From assembly GCF_030546645.1 (NCBI RefSeq), contig NZ_JAUOTO010000004.1, positions 620,001 to 684,000 on the forward strand: a stretch of 64,000 nt of DNA, given 5' to 3'. This document shows positions 50,101 through 58,900 of the stretch, piece after piece; positions within the stretch are counted from its first letter, which is position 1; every line of letters begins with the position of its first letter. The position numbers were made by a program, and so were the translations under genes. The notes below the pieces were generated by a model. It saw nothing but the letters and a program-made list of their open reading frames with translations. It was not told the DNA's origin and did not search any database. The DNA is from Flavitalea plasmicola. Lineage in GTDB: Bacteria; Bacteroidota; Bacteroidia; Chitinophagales; Chitinophagaceae.

Positions 50101-50142
50101 ACGGACGAAGAGAAGAAGAACAGCAAGATCGGAGACCAATAA
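47110..50142 (+). CDS. Tetratricopeptide repeat protein, 1010 residues
   Basis: A large periplasmic TPR protein. The start is GTG at 47110, giving a signal peptide (KKPVLFFSIVLLSSSSFAQ). The whole length then consists of TPR units, with typical A and B helices such as YYFGFICFYQKKYSEALTAF (near 185), AYLKTGQKANARNAFLF, YNLGYCFLKKENYRQAQGFF, YNLNNNKEALNQYDSLLKSF and YKSEIYYSQKDWAKAVTGYQ. At least fifteen units are visible. No other domain or membrane helix follows. It leads an operon with a beta-barrel protein (24 bases on) and an HU-CCDC81-like protein, which suggests a scaffold between the outer membrane and peptidoglycan or cytosolic partners. This trio seems conserved in the phylum; the role is inferred. 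Confidence 0.9.
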   Translation: MKKPVLFFSIVLLSSSSFAQQTKYLDDPQASFKQAKDFFQNEYYSLAYPIFRELKYSLRETDRSNVAVEYQDVKYYYLVCALEQNDKTAVDPAMEFIDVENNAPRVGMMSFHLAEYYFRQKDYTAAVRLYEQADIENLSNREIADLKFHQGYGYFTQQRFDKALPLFDAIRQLPKDPNYIDANYYYGFICFYQKKYSEALTAFKVVEDNPRYEKIVPYYVANIYLVQGQKDKAIDYAEARLKKGNQFYDAEMRQLVGHGYYEKQDFAKALPYLEQYVNQSKKVSRTDLYELSYCYYQTKSWDKAIAGFKQLGGKEDSLAQNSMYMLGDAYLKTGQKANARNAFLFCSSNSSNPQQKEISQYNYAKLSYELGYQDVALTELQAFLQRYPNSTYNREAKELLVSVLANTNNYKDAMTFLDSLDHPSENARRLVPRILYGRATEMVNDGMLLGAGELIDKALKDPYNASVLPYINFWKAEISYRLNKIDDAIRYYLEYLKTGGTNGEVSPVNARYNLGYCFLKKENYRQAQGFFEQVVRTPQLNSSPLEQDAYIRDADCFYMNRDFKTALSMYNKVLELSWPASDYATFQKAMIAGVSNGKEKINLLNSINRKYPASNLAADANMEIAGTYLAGEQYREALPYLKNVLRAPGADALKPRAYLQSGIAWYNLNNNKEALNQYDSLLKSFPNSPEAQDALDNAKSIYVEEGRSGEYVNFAKSMGVEVTASQEDQLAYEEAEVQFNNGNFAGASQKFEAYLSKFPDGKYSLEANYYKSEIYYSQKDWAKAVTGYQAVADRAPNKFGEKSLLQAARLNFFELKNYGQAEKYFIRLKDFASGQENKMEAMRGLLRSQYQLEKWPDAVANAKDLLAQKGVSTDDKVLANMAIAKSYQVNNQCETALQYFRTAAALSKSAYAAEARYQIADCLFHQNQLKDAEKAAFEVVNKSGSYEEWVTKAYLLLGDIYFSEKDYFNAKATFQSIVDNAKIEDLRKQAQQKLIQVTDEEKKNSKIGDQ

Positions 50143-50166
50143 TAAACCTACATATAGATACTATCA

Positions 50167-51822
50167 ATGTATAGAAAATCATTTTTCCTTTTAACTTTTG
50201 TCCTGGGAGCGGGGGTTTGCCTTCGCGCGCAGGATACCACGAAGCGCAAGACCATCGAGATCACCTCCTCCTTCAAACCTGTTCTGCGGGAGGCTGTGAA
50301 GATCAATTTCAATGCGGCTCCTCCACAGGTGGATACTTCCAAGCCCCGTCTGACCTATAATATCCCTTCCCAATACTTGTTCCTTACCTACCAGCCGAGT
50401 GAAATGAAACCTGTGGCTTTCCAGGGAGATACGATGAGATCCTGGGAAAACTATAATTATATTAAGGTAGGGGTGGGCAACGTGCATTTTCCTTTTATCA
50501 GAACAGGCTTCACCTTCGGCGACGAGAAGACCAGCCAGTTCAATATTTTCGCCAATCATCTGAGCTCGAAAGGGAGTCTTCCTTCCCAGAAGAACAGCCT
50601 GACGGACGTAAAGCTGATGGGTACCGTCAAAACATCGAATAACCTGGAGTGGAACGGCAGCCTCGGTTTCAAGAATGACGCTTATTACCTGTACGGATAC
50701 CGGCCAGACACTTTGAAGTTCGCAAAGGAGGATCTCAGGCAGTTCTTCCAGACATTCGAAGGGCGGCTGAGCCTCCGGAATACCGAGCCCACGGAATATG
50801 GCTTGTCGTACCGGCCTAACATAAAAGTATCCGTATTCTCCGACAACCACAGCCCCAAAGCCTCGGAAGCGAATACTGTACTCAATCTGCCTTTGGAAAA
50901 GACATTTGGAAAAACCTATGGCTTTAACCTGGCTTTTACGGCCGACCTTACCAACTACAGGCCGGCAAGCGACTTTCCAAACCAGAATAACAACGTATTC
51001 CTGGTAACGCCGGCCTTCCTCATCAAGACCCCCAACCTATACCTGCAGGCCTCCGTCGTACCCTCCTGGGATAATAAGCAATTCAATTTGCTGCCCAATT
51101 TCATGGCGGATATCTCCACCACGGATCAACGTTTCGGCATCCAGCTCGGCTGGATCGGCTACTATGATAAAGGGTCCTATCAGCGTTATGAGTCTATCAA
51201 TCCCTGGCTGGCACAGCCCGGTCTCCTGCTGAACACGCGGGCGACGGAACGTTATGCAGGCTTTAAAGGCTCATTGGACAAGCATTTCAGCTACTCAGCC
51301 AAGCTTGGCTTCAATACGTTCAAGAACATGCCCCTCTTCGTCAACGATACACTGGCGATCAGTGGCAGCGGCGGGAAGCAATTTGACGTCCTGTATGAGT
51401 CCTCCCTGGAAACCCTGCAGGTGCATGGGGAATTGAGCTATATACAGGGGGAACAATTCAGCGCTACAGCCAGCCTGAACTATACGCAGTTTCACAAGCT
51501 ACATACGGAGCCCAAGGCATGGGGCCTTCTTCCCCTGGAGCTAAATGCCAACCTGAAATGGCAGGCATTCAAGGATTTTTGGGCGAAGGTGGACTTATTC
51601 GCCTTTGACGGCGCCAAATACCGGGCCACCAGTGGCGAGGACTTTAAAGGTGATGGCGCTTTCGACCTGAATGCAGGTGTCGAGTTCCGGATCACCCGTC
51701 AGCTGAATCTGTGGGTACAAATGAACAATCTTTTTAATAAGAAATACGAAAGATGGCATCAATACCCGGTGTATGGCTTTAATATCCTCGGGGGCATCGT
51801 ATTTTCTTTCAGCGGCAAATAG
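50167..51822 (+). CDS. TonB-receptor-like outer membrane beta-barrel protein
   Basis: A 551-residue outer membrane protein. A signal peptide (SFFLLTFVLGAGVCLRAQ) precedes IEITSSFKPVLREAVKINFN, a short periplasmic segment that resembles a TonB box region without a plug. The rest consists of amphipathic beta strands with typical turns (YNYIKVGVGNVHFPFIRTGF, WNGSLGFKNDAYYLYGY, LAFTADLTNYRPAS and YFSYSAKLGF-like stretches). It ends like TonB-dependent receptors, with LNLWVQMNNLFNKKYERW, and a final Phe-rich strand (FSFSGK). The absence of a plug suggests a structural or secretion role and not active uptake. It follows the TPR gene. Confidence 0.85.
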   Translation: MYRKSFFLLTFVLGAGVCLRAQDTTKRKTIEITSSFKPVLREAVKINFNAAPPQVDTSKPRLTYNIPSQYLFLTYQPSEMKPVAFQGDTMRSWENYNYIKVGVGNVHFPFIRTGFTFGDEKTSQFNIFANHLSSKGSLPSQKNSLTDVKLMGTVKTSNNLEWNGSLGFKNDAYYLYGYRPDTLKFAKEDLRQFFQTFEGRLSLRNTEPTEYGLSYRPNIKVSVFSDNHSPKASEANTVLNLPLEKTFGKTYGFNLAFTADLTNYRPASDFPNQNNNVFLVTPAFLIKTPNLYLQASVVPSWDNKQFNLLPNFMADISTTDQRFGIQLGWIGYYDKGSYQRYESINPWLAQPGLLLNTRATERYAGFKGSLDKHFSYSAKLGFNTFKNMPLFVNDTLAISGSGGKQFDVLYESSLETLQVHGELSYIQGEQFSATASLNYTQFHKLHTEPKAWGLLPLELNANLKWQAFKDFWAKVDLFAFDGAKYRATSGEDFKGDGAFDLNAGVEFRITRQLNLWVQMNNLFNKKYERWHQYPVYGFNILGGIVFSFSGK

Positions 51823-51862
51823 GCCCAAATAAGGCCTTTTTGCGTAGATTCGCAGCCACAAA

Positions 51863-51869
51863 AGGAGGT
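51863..51869 (+). promoter_or_regulatory. Perfect Shine-Dalgarno sequence
   Basis: AGGAGGT starts ten bases before the ATG at 51873. A full-strength Shine-Dalgarno is unusual in Bacteroidota, whose ribosomes mostly do not use it. It helps to fix the start of the HU-CCDC81-like gene. Confidence 0.6.
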
Positions 51870-51872
51870 CCC

Positions 51873-52490
51873 ATGTTCCAGGTTTTGAATGCCTATTTAT
51901 TCCAGCATAGAAGTATCAGCATTCCCGGGCTGGGGACTATCTACCTGGAGACCTTTTCAGCCAGCGTGGATGTGGCCGACCGTATCATTCTGCCTCCCTT
52001 ATACCAGTTCCGGTTTGACAAATATTTCGATTCACCCGACCGGGAATTTTTCGCTTATATCGCGTCCCAGCAAAATGTGCTGGACTACGAGGCTATTAAA
52101 TGGTATAATGAATTCTCCCTGGACCTTCGCAACCGGATCCGGCAGGAAGACAAGGTGGAATGGGAGGGAGTAGGCACGTTGAAAAAAGATGAAGGGGGCA
52201 ATATTATGTTCGAGCCGGCTCCCCCCAACGGGCTGTTCCTGACCCCGGTGCCCGCCCTGCGTGTCAACCGCGAGAATGCCCAGCATACGCTACTGGTCGG
52301 TGACCAGGAAAGGACCAATGTAGAGATGAATGAATGGCTGCTGGACGAAGAAGAAGCCAGCACCAAACGGAAGCCATGGTGGATCGCCGCCCTGATACTG
52401 GCCATCCTGGCCCTGGTAGCCCTTGGCTGGCATTTTTATAACAATGGTTGGTCTATCGGCAACCAAAACTCCCTTATCATTCTCCGTTGA
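51873..52490 (+). CDS. HU-CCDC81-like protein with membrane anchor
   Basis: A 205-residue protein. The first part (FQVLNAYLFQHRSISIPGLG in residues 2-21, then TIYLETFSASVD) matches the bacterial HU-CCDC81 domain, an HU-derived fold that is found in Bacteroidota envelope proteins, often with SPOR domains. An acidic linker (LLDEEEASTKRK) leads to a single membrane helix near 172-189 (WIAALILAILALVALGWHF) and a short tail. The HU part would be cytosolic. The ATG at 51873 is preferred to 51840 because of the family start and the strong Shine-Dalgarno. It is the third gene after the TPR and beta-barrel genes and could link envelope structure to the cytosol. No SPOR domain is present. Confidence 0.8.
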   Translation: MFQVLNAYLFQHRSISIPGLGTIYLETFSASVDVADRIILPPLYQFRFDKYFDSPDREFFAYIASQQNVLDYEAIKWYNEFSLDLRNRIRQEDKVEWEGVGTLKKDEGGNIMFEPAPPNGLFLTPVPALRVNRENAQHTLLVGDQERTNVEMNEWLLDEEEASTKRKPWWIAALILAILALVALGWHFYNNGWSIGNQNSLIILR

Positions 52491-52518
52491 ATACACTCAA
52501 AAGAGCCCAGAACATCGC

Positions 52519-53421
52519 ATGCAAAAAGAGATACTGAAACATTACCAAGCTTGTCCATCCTGTAATTCAGCCGATATAAAAGAAGCATTGACCGCCAAAG
52601 ACTATACGGTCTCGCAAAAGGATTTTGCCATCTGGGAGTGCGGCAACTGCAGCCTGCGTTTTACCCAGGACGTGCCGGATGCGGATACGATCGGGCCTTA
52701 TTATAAGAGTGAGGATTATATCTCCCATACCAATACACGGAAAGGACTGGTAAACAATCTTTATCATATCGTAAGAAAGCAAACGCTCTCGGGTAAGCGC
52801 CGCCTGCTGTCGTCGGCCACCCGGCTCAAACGCGGCAAGATGCTGGATGTCGGGGCTGGTACGGGCGCCTTTGTCGCGCATATGGCGGAAAACGGATGGG
52901 AGGTGACGGGGCTGGAACCTGACGAGACGGCCCGCACCATAGCTTCATCCCAAAACCGGACCCTGCTGCTGCCCATGTCCGACTTTTATTCCCTCGCGCC
53001 TGATAGCTATGATGCCATCACCCTTTGGCATGTGCTGGAGCACGTGCATGACCTTCATACTTACGTAGGGCAATTGGCAAGATTGCTGAAAAGAGAGGGC
53101 CGTATCTTTATTGCCGTCCCCAATTATACCAGCTATGATGCTGCCGTATACAAAAGTGCTTGGGCTGCTTATGATGTGCCGCGGCACCTGTATCATTTTT
53201 CCCCTGGCGCCATGGAGGCCCTGCTGGCAAAGCATGAACTTCAGCTTCAGGTGATCCGACCCATGTGGTTCGATAGCTTTTATATCAGCCTGTTAAGCGA
53301 GAAATACAGGAATGGCCGGGGCAACCTGGTGAAAGCCTTCTTCACAGGCTTTATTTCCAACCTGAGAGCTTTTGTAGATAAATCCAAATGCAGCAGCCTG
53401 ATCTATGTAATAGGGAAGTAG
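52519..53421 (+). CDS. Class I SAM-dependent methyltransferase with zinc-ribbon
   Basis: A 300-residue cytosolic methyltransferase. A zinc-ribbon-like N-terminus has Cys12, Cys15, Cys41 and Cys44 (CPSC and CGNC). The SAM-binding motif is MLDVGAGTGAFVAHM (near 113-127) with the acidic residue of LEPD; post-I and motif IV (YDAITLWHVLEHVHD) follow, and then PRHLYHFSPGAMEALL. The overall plan fits proteins that methylate a sugar, quinone or polyketide acceptor (Pfam Methyltransf_23-like), with no clue to the substrate. The ATG at 52519 is chosen because it begins just before the zinc-ribbon, after the end of the preceding gene. Confidence 0.9.
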   Translation: MQKEILKHYQACPSCNSADIKEALTAKDYTVSQKDFAIWECGNCSLRFTQDVPDADTIGPYYKSEDYISHTNTRKGLVNNLYHIVRKQTLSGKRRLLSSATRLKRGKMLDVGAGTGAFVAHMAENGWEVTGLEPDETARTIASSQNRTLLLPMSDFYSLAPDSYDAITLWHVLEHVHDLHTYVGQLARLLKREGRIFIAVPNYTSYDAAVYKSAWAAYDVPRHLYHFSPGAMEALLAKHELQLQVIRPMWFDSFYISLLSEKYRNGRGNLVKAFFTGFISNLRAFVDKSKCSSLIYVIGK

Positions 53422-53424
53422 GTC

Positions 53425-54246
53425 CTAAAAGCTGAATTTTATTTCATAGATATCCGGCCATAGCTTACCCGTAATATATACTTTACCGGTCGTGGAGTCG
53501 TAGGCGATCCCATTCATCGTATCGGAAGTGGCGTACTTATTGCGCTCTGTGCTGAACAAGCCGTCCAGATCAAGCCTTCCCACTACTTTCCCACTGGCGG
53601 GATCGATCTTGAGGATATAATTGGTTTGCCATTGATTGGCATAGATAAAGCCGTTGATCAGCTCTAATTCATTGATATTGCTCACTGGTCCGTTGTTGTC
53701 CGTCACTCCGACCACTTTTTTCAACCGGAAGGTGGCAGGGTCGACATAGCTGATGTTGCTGGTTCCATCGCTCATGATGAGGTCTGTGCCATCGGTGGTC
53801 ATTCCCCAGCCTTCCTTAACAGGAATGGGAAACTGCCCCAGCGGTTTAAAGGTCTTTGCATCATAGATAAAGCCCACCTTGGTTTGCCAGGTCAGCTGGT
53901 ATACCTTGTCTTTCAAAAAAGTGATACCTTCTCCGAAATATTTATTCCTGTCCAGCTCAGCCTTCTTATCGATCTTCCCCGTCTTTGGGTCCACCACCCC
54001 AAACATGGACTTTCTGCTTTCCGGCATATTGGGTTCTGTTCCGGTGCTTTCGTAGAGTGCTCCATCGTGAAAGAGGAACCCTTCCGTAAAGGAGGATGTA
54101 TCATGGGGAAGCGTCCTTACAACACTGTAGTTGATGGTGGGCGGGGCGTTGTCCTCCGGTTTTCCGGCAGGCGTATCCGGGTTGGAAGGGTTGTTGCAGG
54201 AAGCAAAAAGGCCAAGGAGTAAAAGGAGTTGAAGGGATTTATTCAT
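53425..54246 (-). CDS. Glutaminyl-peptide cyclotransferase (glutamine cyclotransferase family)
   Basis: A 273-residue lipoprotein enzyme that forms N-terminal pyroglutamate from glutamine. The signal ends in LFASC (Cys17), then a Pro/Asn-rich linker. The five-bladed propeller fold of the family is recognised by VRTLPHDTSSFTEGFLFHDG, LYESTGTEP, GEGITFLKDKVYQLTWQTK, FPIPVKEGWGMTTDGTDLIM and the C-terminal NGIAYDSTTGKVYITGKLWP. Many secreted Bacteroidota proteins start with Gln after signal cleavage, as several in this window do, which fits a periplasmic cyclase. A perfect -7 box (TAAATTTG, minus strand, 54271-54264) lies 18 bases before the ATG. It ends three bases after the convergent methyltransferase. 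Confidence 0.92.
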   Translation of the reverse strand: MNKSLQLLLLLGLFASCNNPSNPDTPAGKPEDNAPPTINYSVVRTLPHDTSSFTEGFLFHDGALYESTGTEPNMPESRKSMFGVVDPKTGKIDKKAELDRNKYFGEGITFLKDKVYQLTWQTKVGFIYDAKTFKPLGQFPIPVKEGWGMTTDGTDLIMSDGTSNISYVDPATFRLKKVVGVTDNNGPVSNINELELINGFIYANQWQTNYILKIDPASGKVVGRLDLDGLFSTERNKYATSDTMNGIAYDSTTGKVYITGKLWPDIYEIKFSF

Positions 54247-54522
54247 AACGTGCTGCTAAAGGGCAAATTTAAGGACCGGCAGCTCCCGGACTGTATATTT
54301 TATCTTAAAAATTTGCATTTCTGGAAAAAAATGTATTGTTTTACAGTAGCTTATCATCTGAATATCATCCTCCTGCGCAATCGACTCTGCTAAGATCCTC
54401 AACACCGGGTGTTATTCAACCTTACCAACTATAGCAATATCCTCCCTGATCAGCCTTTATTTTTCTATTTATTGATGTAATTGCCAATATTCTCTGGACA
54501 ACCCTCTGAAAAAGAAGGTACC

Positions 54523-55800
54523 ATGAGACATTTTTTACGTTTGTCGGTCATTTTATGGTTGTTGCTCAGATTACCCGCCCTTGCCCAGGAGCCATGCCGC
54601 TCCGTCGAATATAAGCAGGCCACGCTGCAGAGCGATCCGGCTCTGGCTATAAAATTCCAGGAGATCGAAAACTTTACGCAAAAGCAGGTGAAGCGCTCTT
54701 CCGTCGTCGTCAATGGCGGCGGCCATGCCGGGCAACTGACTGCTACTATCAACATCCCCGTCGTCGTACATATCGTCTATAACAATGCCTCCCAGAACAT
54801 CAGCGATGCGCAGATACAGTCGCAGATCGCCGTGCTGAACAGGGATTACCGCAAGCTCAATTCGGATACCTCGAAGATCCCATCTTATTACAGCGGATTG
54901 GCGGCGAATTGCGGGATACGGTTCGTACTGGCCAATGTGGACACCAATGGCAGGAGCACGACGGGCATTGTGCGCCGGCAGACCAACAAACAATATTTCT
55001 CTTATGATGACGCGATCAAGTTTACGGCGAAAGGGGGAGATGATGGATGGGATAGAGATCGCTATCTGAATATCTGGGTAGGTCATTTCACGGAAGGAGT
55101 CCTGGGATATGCCAGCGCTCCGGGCTGTGAGAAGCAAAAAGATGGCGTGGCCATCGACTTCACGGCTTTTGGGACCGTGGGAACGGCCGCGGCCCCTTTC
55201 AATCTGGGCAGGACCGCAACGCATGAGATCGGGCATTGGCTGAACCTCATTCATATCTGGGGCGATGCGTCCTGTGGAAACGATCAGGTGGATGATACGC
55301 CGCAACAGGGTGCGGCCACGCGCGGTAATCCCAGCGGTATGGTGTTTTCCTGCGGCAATACTCCTTACGGCAACCTGTATATGGACTTTATGGATTTTAC
55401 AGATGACGTGGGCATGCATCTTTTCACTTTTGGCCAGCGGGACAGGATGAGAAGCCTGTTTGCAGAAGGAGGGTTCAGGAATGCGCTGCTTTCCTCCAAA
55501 GGCATTGCGCCCGGAACACCCCTGGATGATGCGCCAGCCGACGAAGTGGTGGCAGGCGACGGCATTAAAATACAATTATACCCCAACCCTGCCTTCAATA
55601 CGGTGCAGGTGTCATCCTCCGGAAACCTGCTGCCCGGAGCGCAGCTGGAAGTGTACAACCAGACAGGCGCGCGGGTATTGACGACGCGGGTGCCGGGAAG
55701 TACTTTTCAACTGGATGTTTCTTCTCTCTCAGCCGGCTTGTATTTCATCGTCATTAAAGGTGCGGCGCATAAGATGCCAACCAAGCTTATAAAAATGTAA
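54523..55800 (+). CDS. M43-family metalloprotease with type IX sorting domain
   Basis: A 425-residue secreted zinc protease of the pappalysin type. The ATG at 54523 yields a signal peptide (FLRLSVILWLLLRLPALAQ); an in-frame TTG at 54481 is less likely. The zinc-binding motif HEIGHWLNLIH lies at 234-244 (His234, Glu235, His238, His244), with a downstream Met-turn-like FMDFTDDVGMHLFT. The C-terminal 80 residues form a type IX secretion sorting domain (YPNPAFNTVQV near 352, then LYFIVIKGAAHK), so it should be exported by the Bacteroidota T9SS and attached to the surface or released. The gene stands alone between divergent or spaced neighbours. Confidence 0.93.
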   Translation: MRHFLRLSVILWLLLRLPALAQEPCRSVEYKQATLQSDPALAIKFQEIENFTQKQVKRSSVVVNGGGHAGQLTATINIPVVVHIVYNNASQNISDAQIQSQIAVLNRDYRKLNSDTSKIPSYYSGLAANCGIRFVLANVDTNGRSTTGIVRRQTNKQYFSYDDAIKFTAKGGDDGWDRDRYLNIWVGHFTEGVLGYASAPGCEKQKDGVAIDFTAFGTVGTAAAPFNLGRTATHEIGHWLNLIHIWGDASCGNDQVDDTPQQGAATRGNPSGMVFSCGNTPYGNLYMDFMDFTDDVGMHLFTFGQRDRMRSLFAEGGFRNALLSSKGIAPGTPLDDAPADEVVAGDGIKIQLYPNPAFNTVQVSSSGNLLPGAQLEVYNQTGARVLTTRVPGSTFQLDVSSLSAGLYFIVIKGAAHKMPTKLIKM

Positions 55801-55823
55801 TACTTCGGATATGTAATTTTCCC

Positions 55824-55831
55824 TATATTTG
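55824..55831 (+). promoter_or_regulatory. Candidate -7 promoter box before the large FG-GAP gene
   Basis: TATATTTG matches TAnnTTTG exactly. No clear TTTG lies at the right distance upstream (TTCG at 55804 is closest). If used, the leader would be about 77 bases. Confidence 0.35.
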
Positions 55832-55913
55832 AGCGCGGCCTTATCTTACCATACCAAAATGCAGCGTGTTCTATTGAGTGATTTCAATATAACCATTTAA
55901 CAGGCCCTGACTC

Positions 55914-58900
55914 TTGAACATTCCAGCGGATCATATACGTACGACATCGTGGGCATTGGCATTTATGACCATCGCATCTTTTTTTTCCGGCTGCCAGGAA
56001 AACAGGGTGAACCAGCCCCAGACATTATTCTCCGAAGTGCCGGCTACACAATCTCATATCGAATTCAGCAATACTATTACGGAAGACAAGGACTACAATA
56101 TCCTTACTTACGAGTACCTGTATAATGGAGGAGGGGCGGCGGCAGGCGATCTGAACAATGACGGACTTGCCGACCTCGTTCTTTCGGGCAATATGACCCC
56201 TCTCCGGCTATACCTGAACAAAGGAGGACTACAGTTCGAAGATGTGTCGGCCAGGGTGGGGTTCAGCAGCCGGACACGATGGAGGACGGGGGTGGTGATG
56301 GCGGATGTCAATGGAGATGGTCTGCTGGATATTTTCGTCTGCTATTCCGGGCCCGGCAGCGATGCAGATCGAGTCAAAGAGCTCTATATCAATGATGGCA
56401 TAAAAGACGGTGTTCCACATTTTACAGAGAGCGCCAAAAAATACGGGTTGGATGCGCCAGGCACGTTCACGACCACGGTGTCATTCTTTGATATGGATAA
56501 TGACGGAGACCTGGACCTTTTCATGGTGAATCATGGGGATATGTTCTTCAATCCGGACTTCAATACGGACAGGCTGAGAGCGACCCGTAACCTGAAATTC
56601 GGCAATCGCCTGTACCGTAATGACGGCGATGTTTTTACCGATATAAGTGATTCCGCCCATATCGATGGCAGCGGCCTCAATTTCGGGCTTGGCGTCGCTA
56701 TCAGCGATATCAATAATGACGGTTGGGCGGATATCTATGTTACGAACGATTATGATGAAAGGGATTTCCTTTACCTGAATGACCACAAGGGACATTTCCG
56801 GGAAGTCTTGAGGACGGCGGCCGGCCACATCTCTGAGTTCGCCATGGGTGTTGATATAGCAGACTATAACAATGACGGCATGACGGATATCTTTGTGCTG
56901 GACATGCTCCCGGAAGACAACCACCGGCAGAAGCTGTTACGGGGAGGGAATAACTATGACAAGTATACGATGCGCGACCGGCAGGGTTTTCATCGTCAGC
57001 AGATGCGCAACACCCTGCAGCTGAACAATGGCAATGATACGTCCGGCGCGCCCATCTTCAGCGAGATAGGCCAGATGGCGGGGGTATCATCCACCGACTG
57101 GAGCTGGGCTCCCCTGCTTGCCGACTTTGACAATGACGGGTGGAAGGACCTTTTTATTTCCAATGGCATATTGCGGGATATGACCAACCTGGATTTTGTG
57201 AAATATACATCCGGCTATTCGCAGAATTATCTGGGTCCAAAGGTGGGTAAAGAAGAGATGTGGGAGCTGGTGAAGAACATGCCAACGACCAAGTTGACCA
57301 ATTACGTGTTCAGGAACAACCGTGACCTGAGCTTTTCCAATAAGACGGCTGAATGGGGGCTGACGCATCGTTCTGTCAGTAATGGCGCCGTGTATGCCGA
57401 CCTGGATAATGACGGGGATCTCGACCTGGTGATCAACAACGTGAATGACCGGGCTACGCTGTATCGAAATAACCAGGTGACGGCTGATCGTGCCGCGTCG
57501 CATTATGTGCGGCTCAAGCTGGCCGGCGAGCGCAAAAATACATGGGGCATCGGTGCGAAGGTGTATGTGAGGACGGCCAGCGGCGGACAATGGCAGGAGC
57601 AGTATACAAGCCGTGGCTTCCAATCCTCTGTGGACCCGATCATGCATATCGGATTGGGAAAGGACAGCGTCATCAGTCTGCTAAGGGTGGAATGGCCGGG
57701 CGGCAAGGTGACCAGCATGGAAAATATCAGAGGGGATACCTTGTTGAAGGTGGACGAACGGAGCGCAGGGTCAGGGGAGGATAAGAAAAACGAAGGATCG
57801 GGGGGGGCAAAATATATGGATATAACGGCGGGTTCCGGCCTTGACTATGTTCATCAGCAATCAGCGGCGGTGGATTTTAAGATCGCCCCTTTGCTGCCTT
57901 ACCAGGTGTCCAGGATGGGACCGAGCCTGGCGAAAGGGGACGTCAATGGGGATGGGTTGGAAGATCTTTTTGTCGGCGGTTCGGCAGGTTTTGACAGCCG
58001 CCTGTACCTGCAGACGGGAGAGGGGAAGTTTACGGCGGCTGCTGACCAGCCGTGGAATCAGGACAAGGGTTTTACCAATACGGATGCGTTGTTCTTCGAT
58101 GCAGATGGGGACGGGGACTCCGACCTCTATCTTGTCAGCGGCGGAGCCGATTATCCTTTACAAAATAAGCATTACCAGGACCGGATCTTTGAAAATGACG
58201 GCCACGGGCATTTCAGGGAGCTGAAAGATGCGTTGCCACCGGAAACGGTCAGCGGCGGGTGTGCCCGGGCAGCCGATGTCAATAGAGATGGATTACCGGA
58301 CCTTTTTGTCGGGGGAAGGCTTAGTCCGGGACAGTTCCCTGTTCCCCCGGAAAGCTGGATATGGAAGAATGTCAGCAGTCCCGGGCATATTCGTTTTGAA
58401 AGGGATGCCGTTCAGGGCGACAGTGTACTTGCGCATCCGGGAATGGTGACCGATGCTGCCTGGATGGACCTGAATAAGGATGGCTGGCCGGACCTCGTGG
58501 TGGTGGGTCAATTCATGCCGGTGACCATTTTTGAAAATGAAAAGGGAAGACTTGCCGATAAGACGGCGGCCTATGGGCTTGGCGCCACAAAGGGATGGTG
58601 GAGCCGCCTGCTGGCAGCTGATGTCAACGGGGACGGAGATCCCGACCTGGTCATTGGCAATCTCGGGCTGAACACTTTTTTCAAAGCCGGACCACAAACC
58701 CCCATGAGTATTACCTACAGTGATTTCAACGGAGATGGCTTGCTCGACCCGGTGCTATGCCTTTATAACCAGGGTAAGGAATATCCTTATTATTCCAGGG
58801 ATGAGATCCTGGAACAGATCCCGTCGCTGCAGAAGAAGATCGCCCGTTATGCAGACTATGCCGATGCGCAGATGGGGGACCTGTTCAGCACCGCAGAACT

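Noticed and set aside
54571-55575. A 334-codon antisense frame within the M43 protease gene
   Set aside because: No family features, while the opposite strand has the HExxHxxGxxH motif and a sorting domain.
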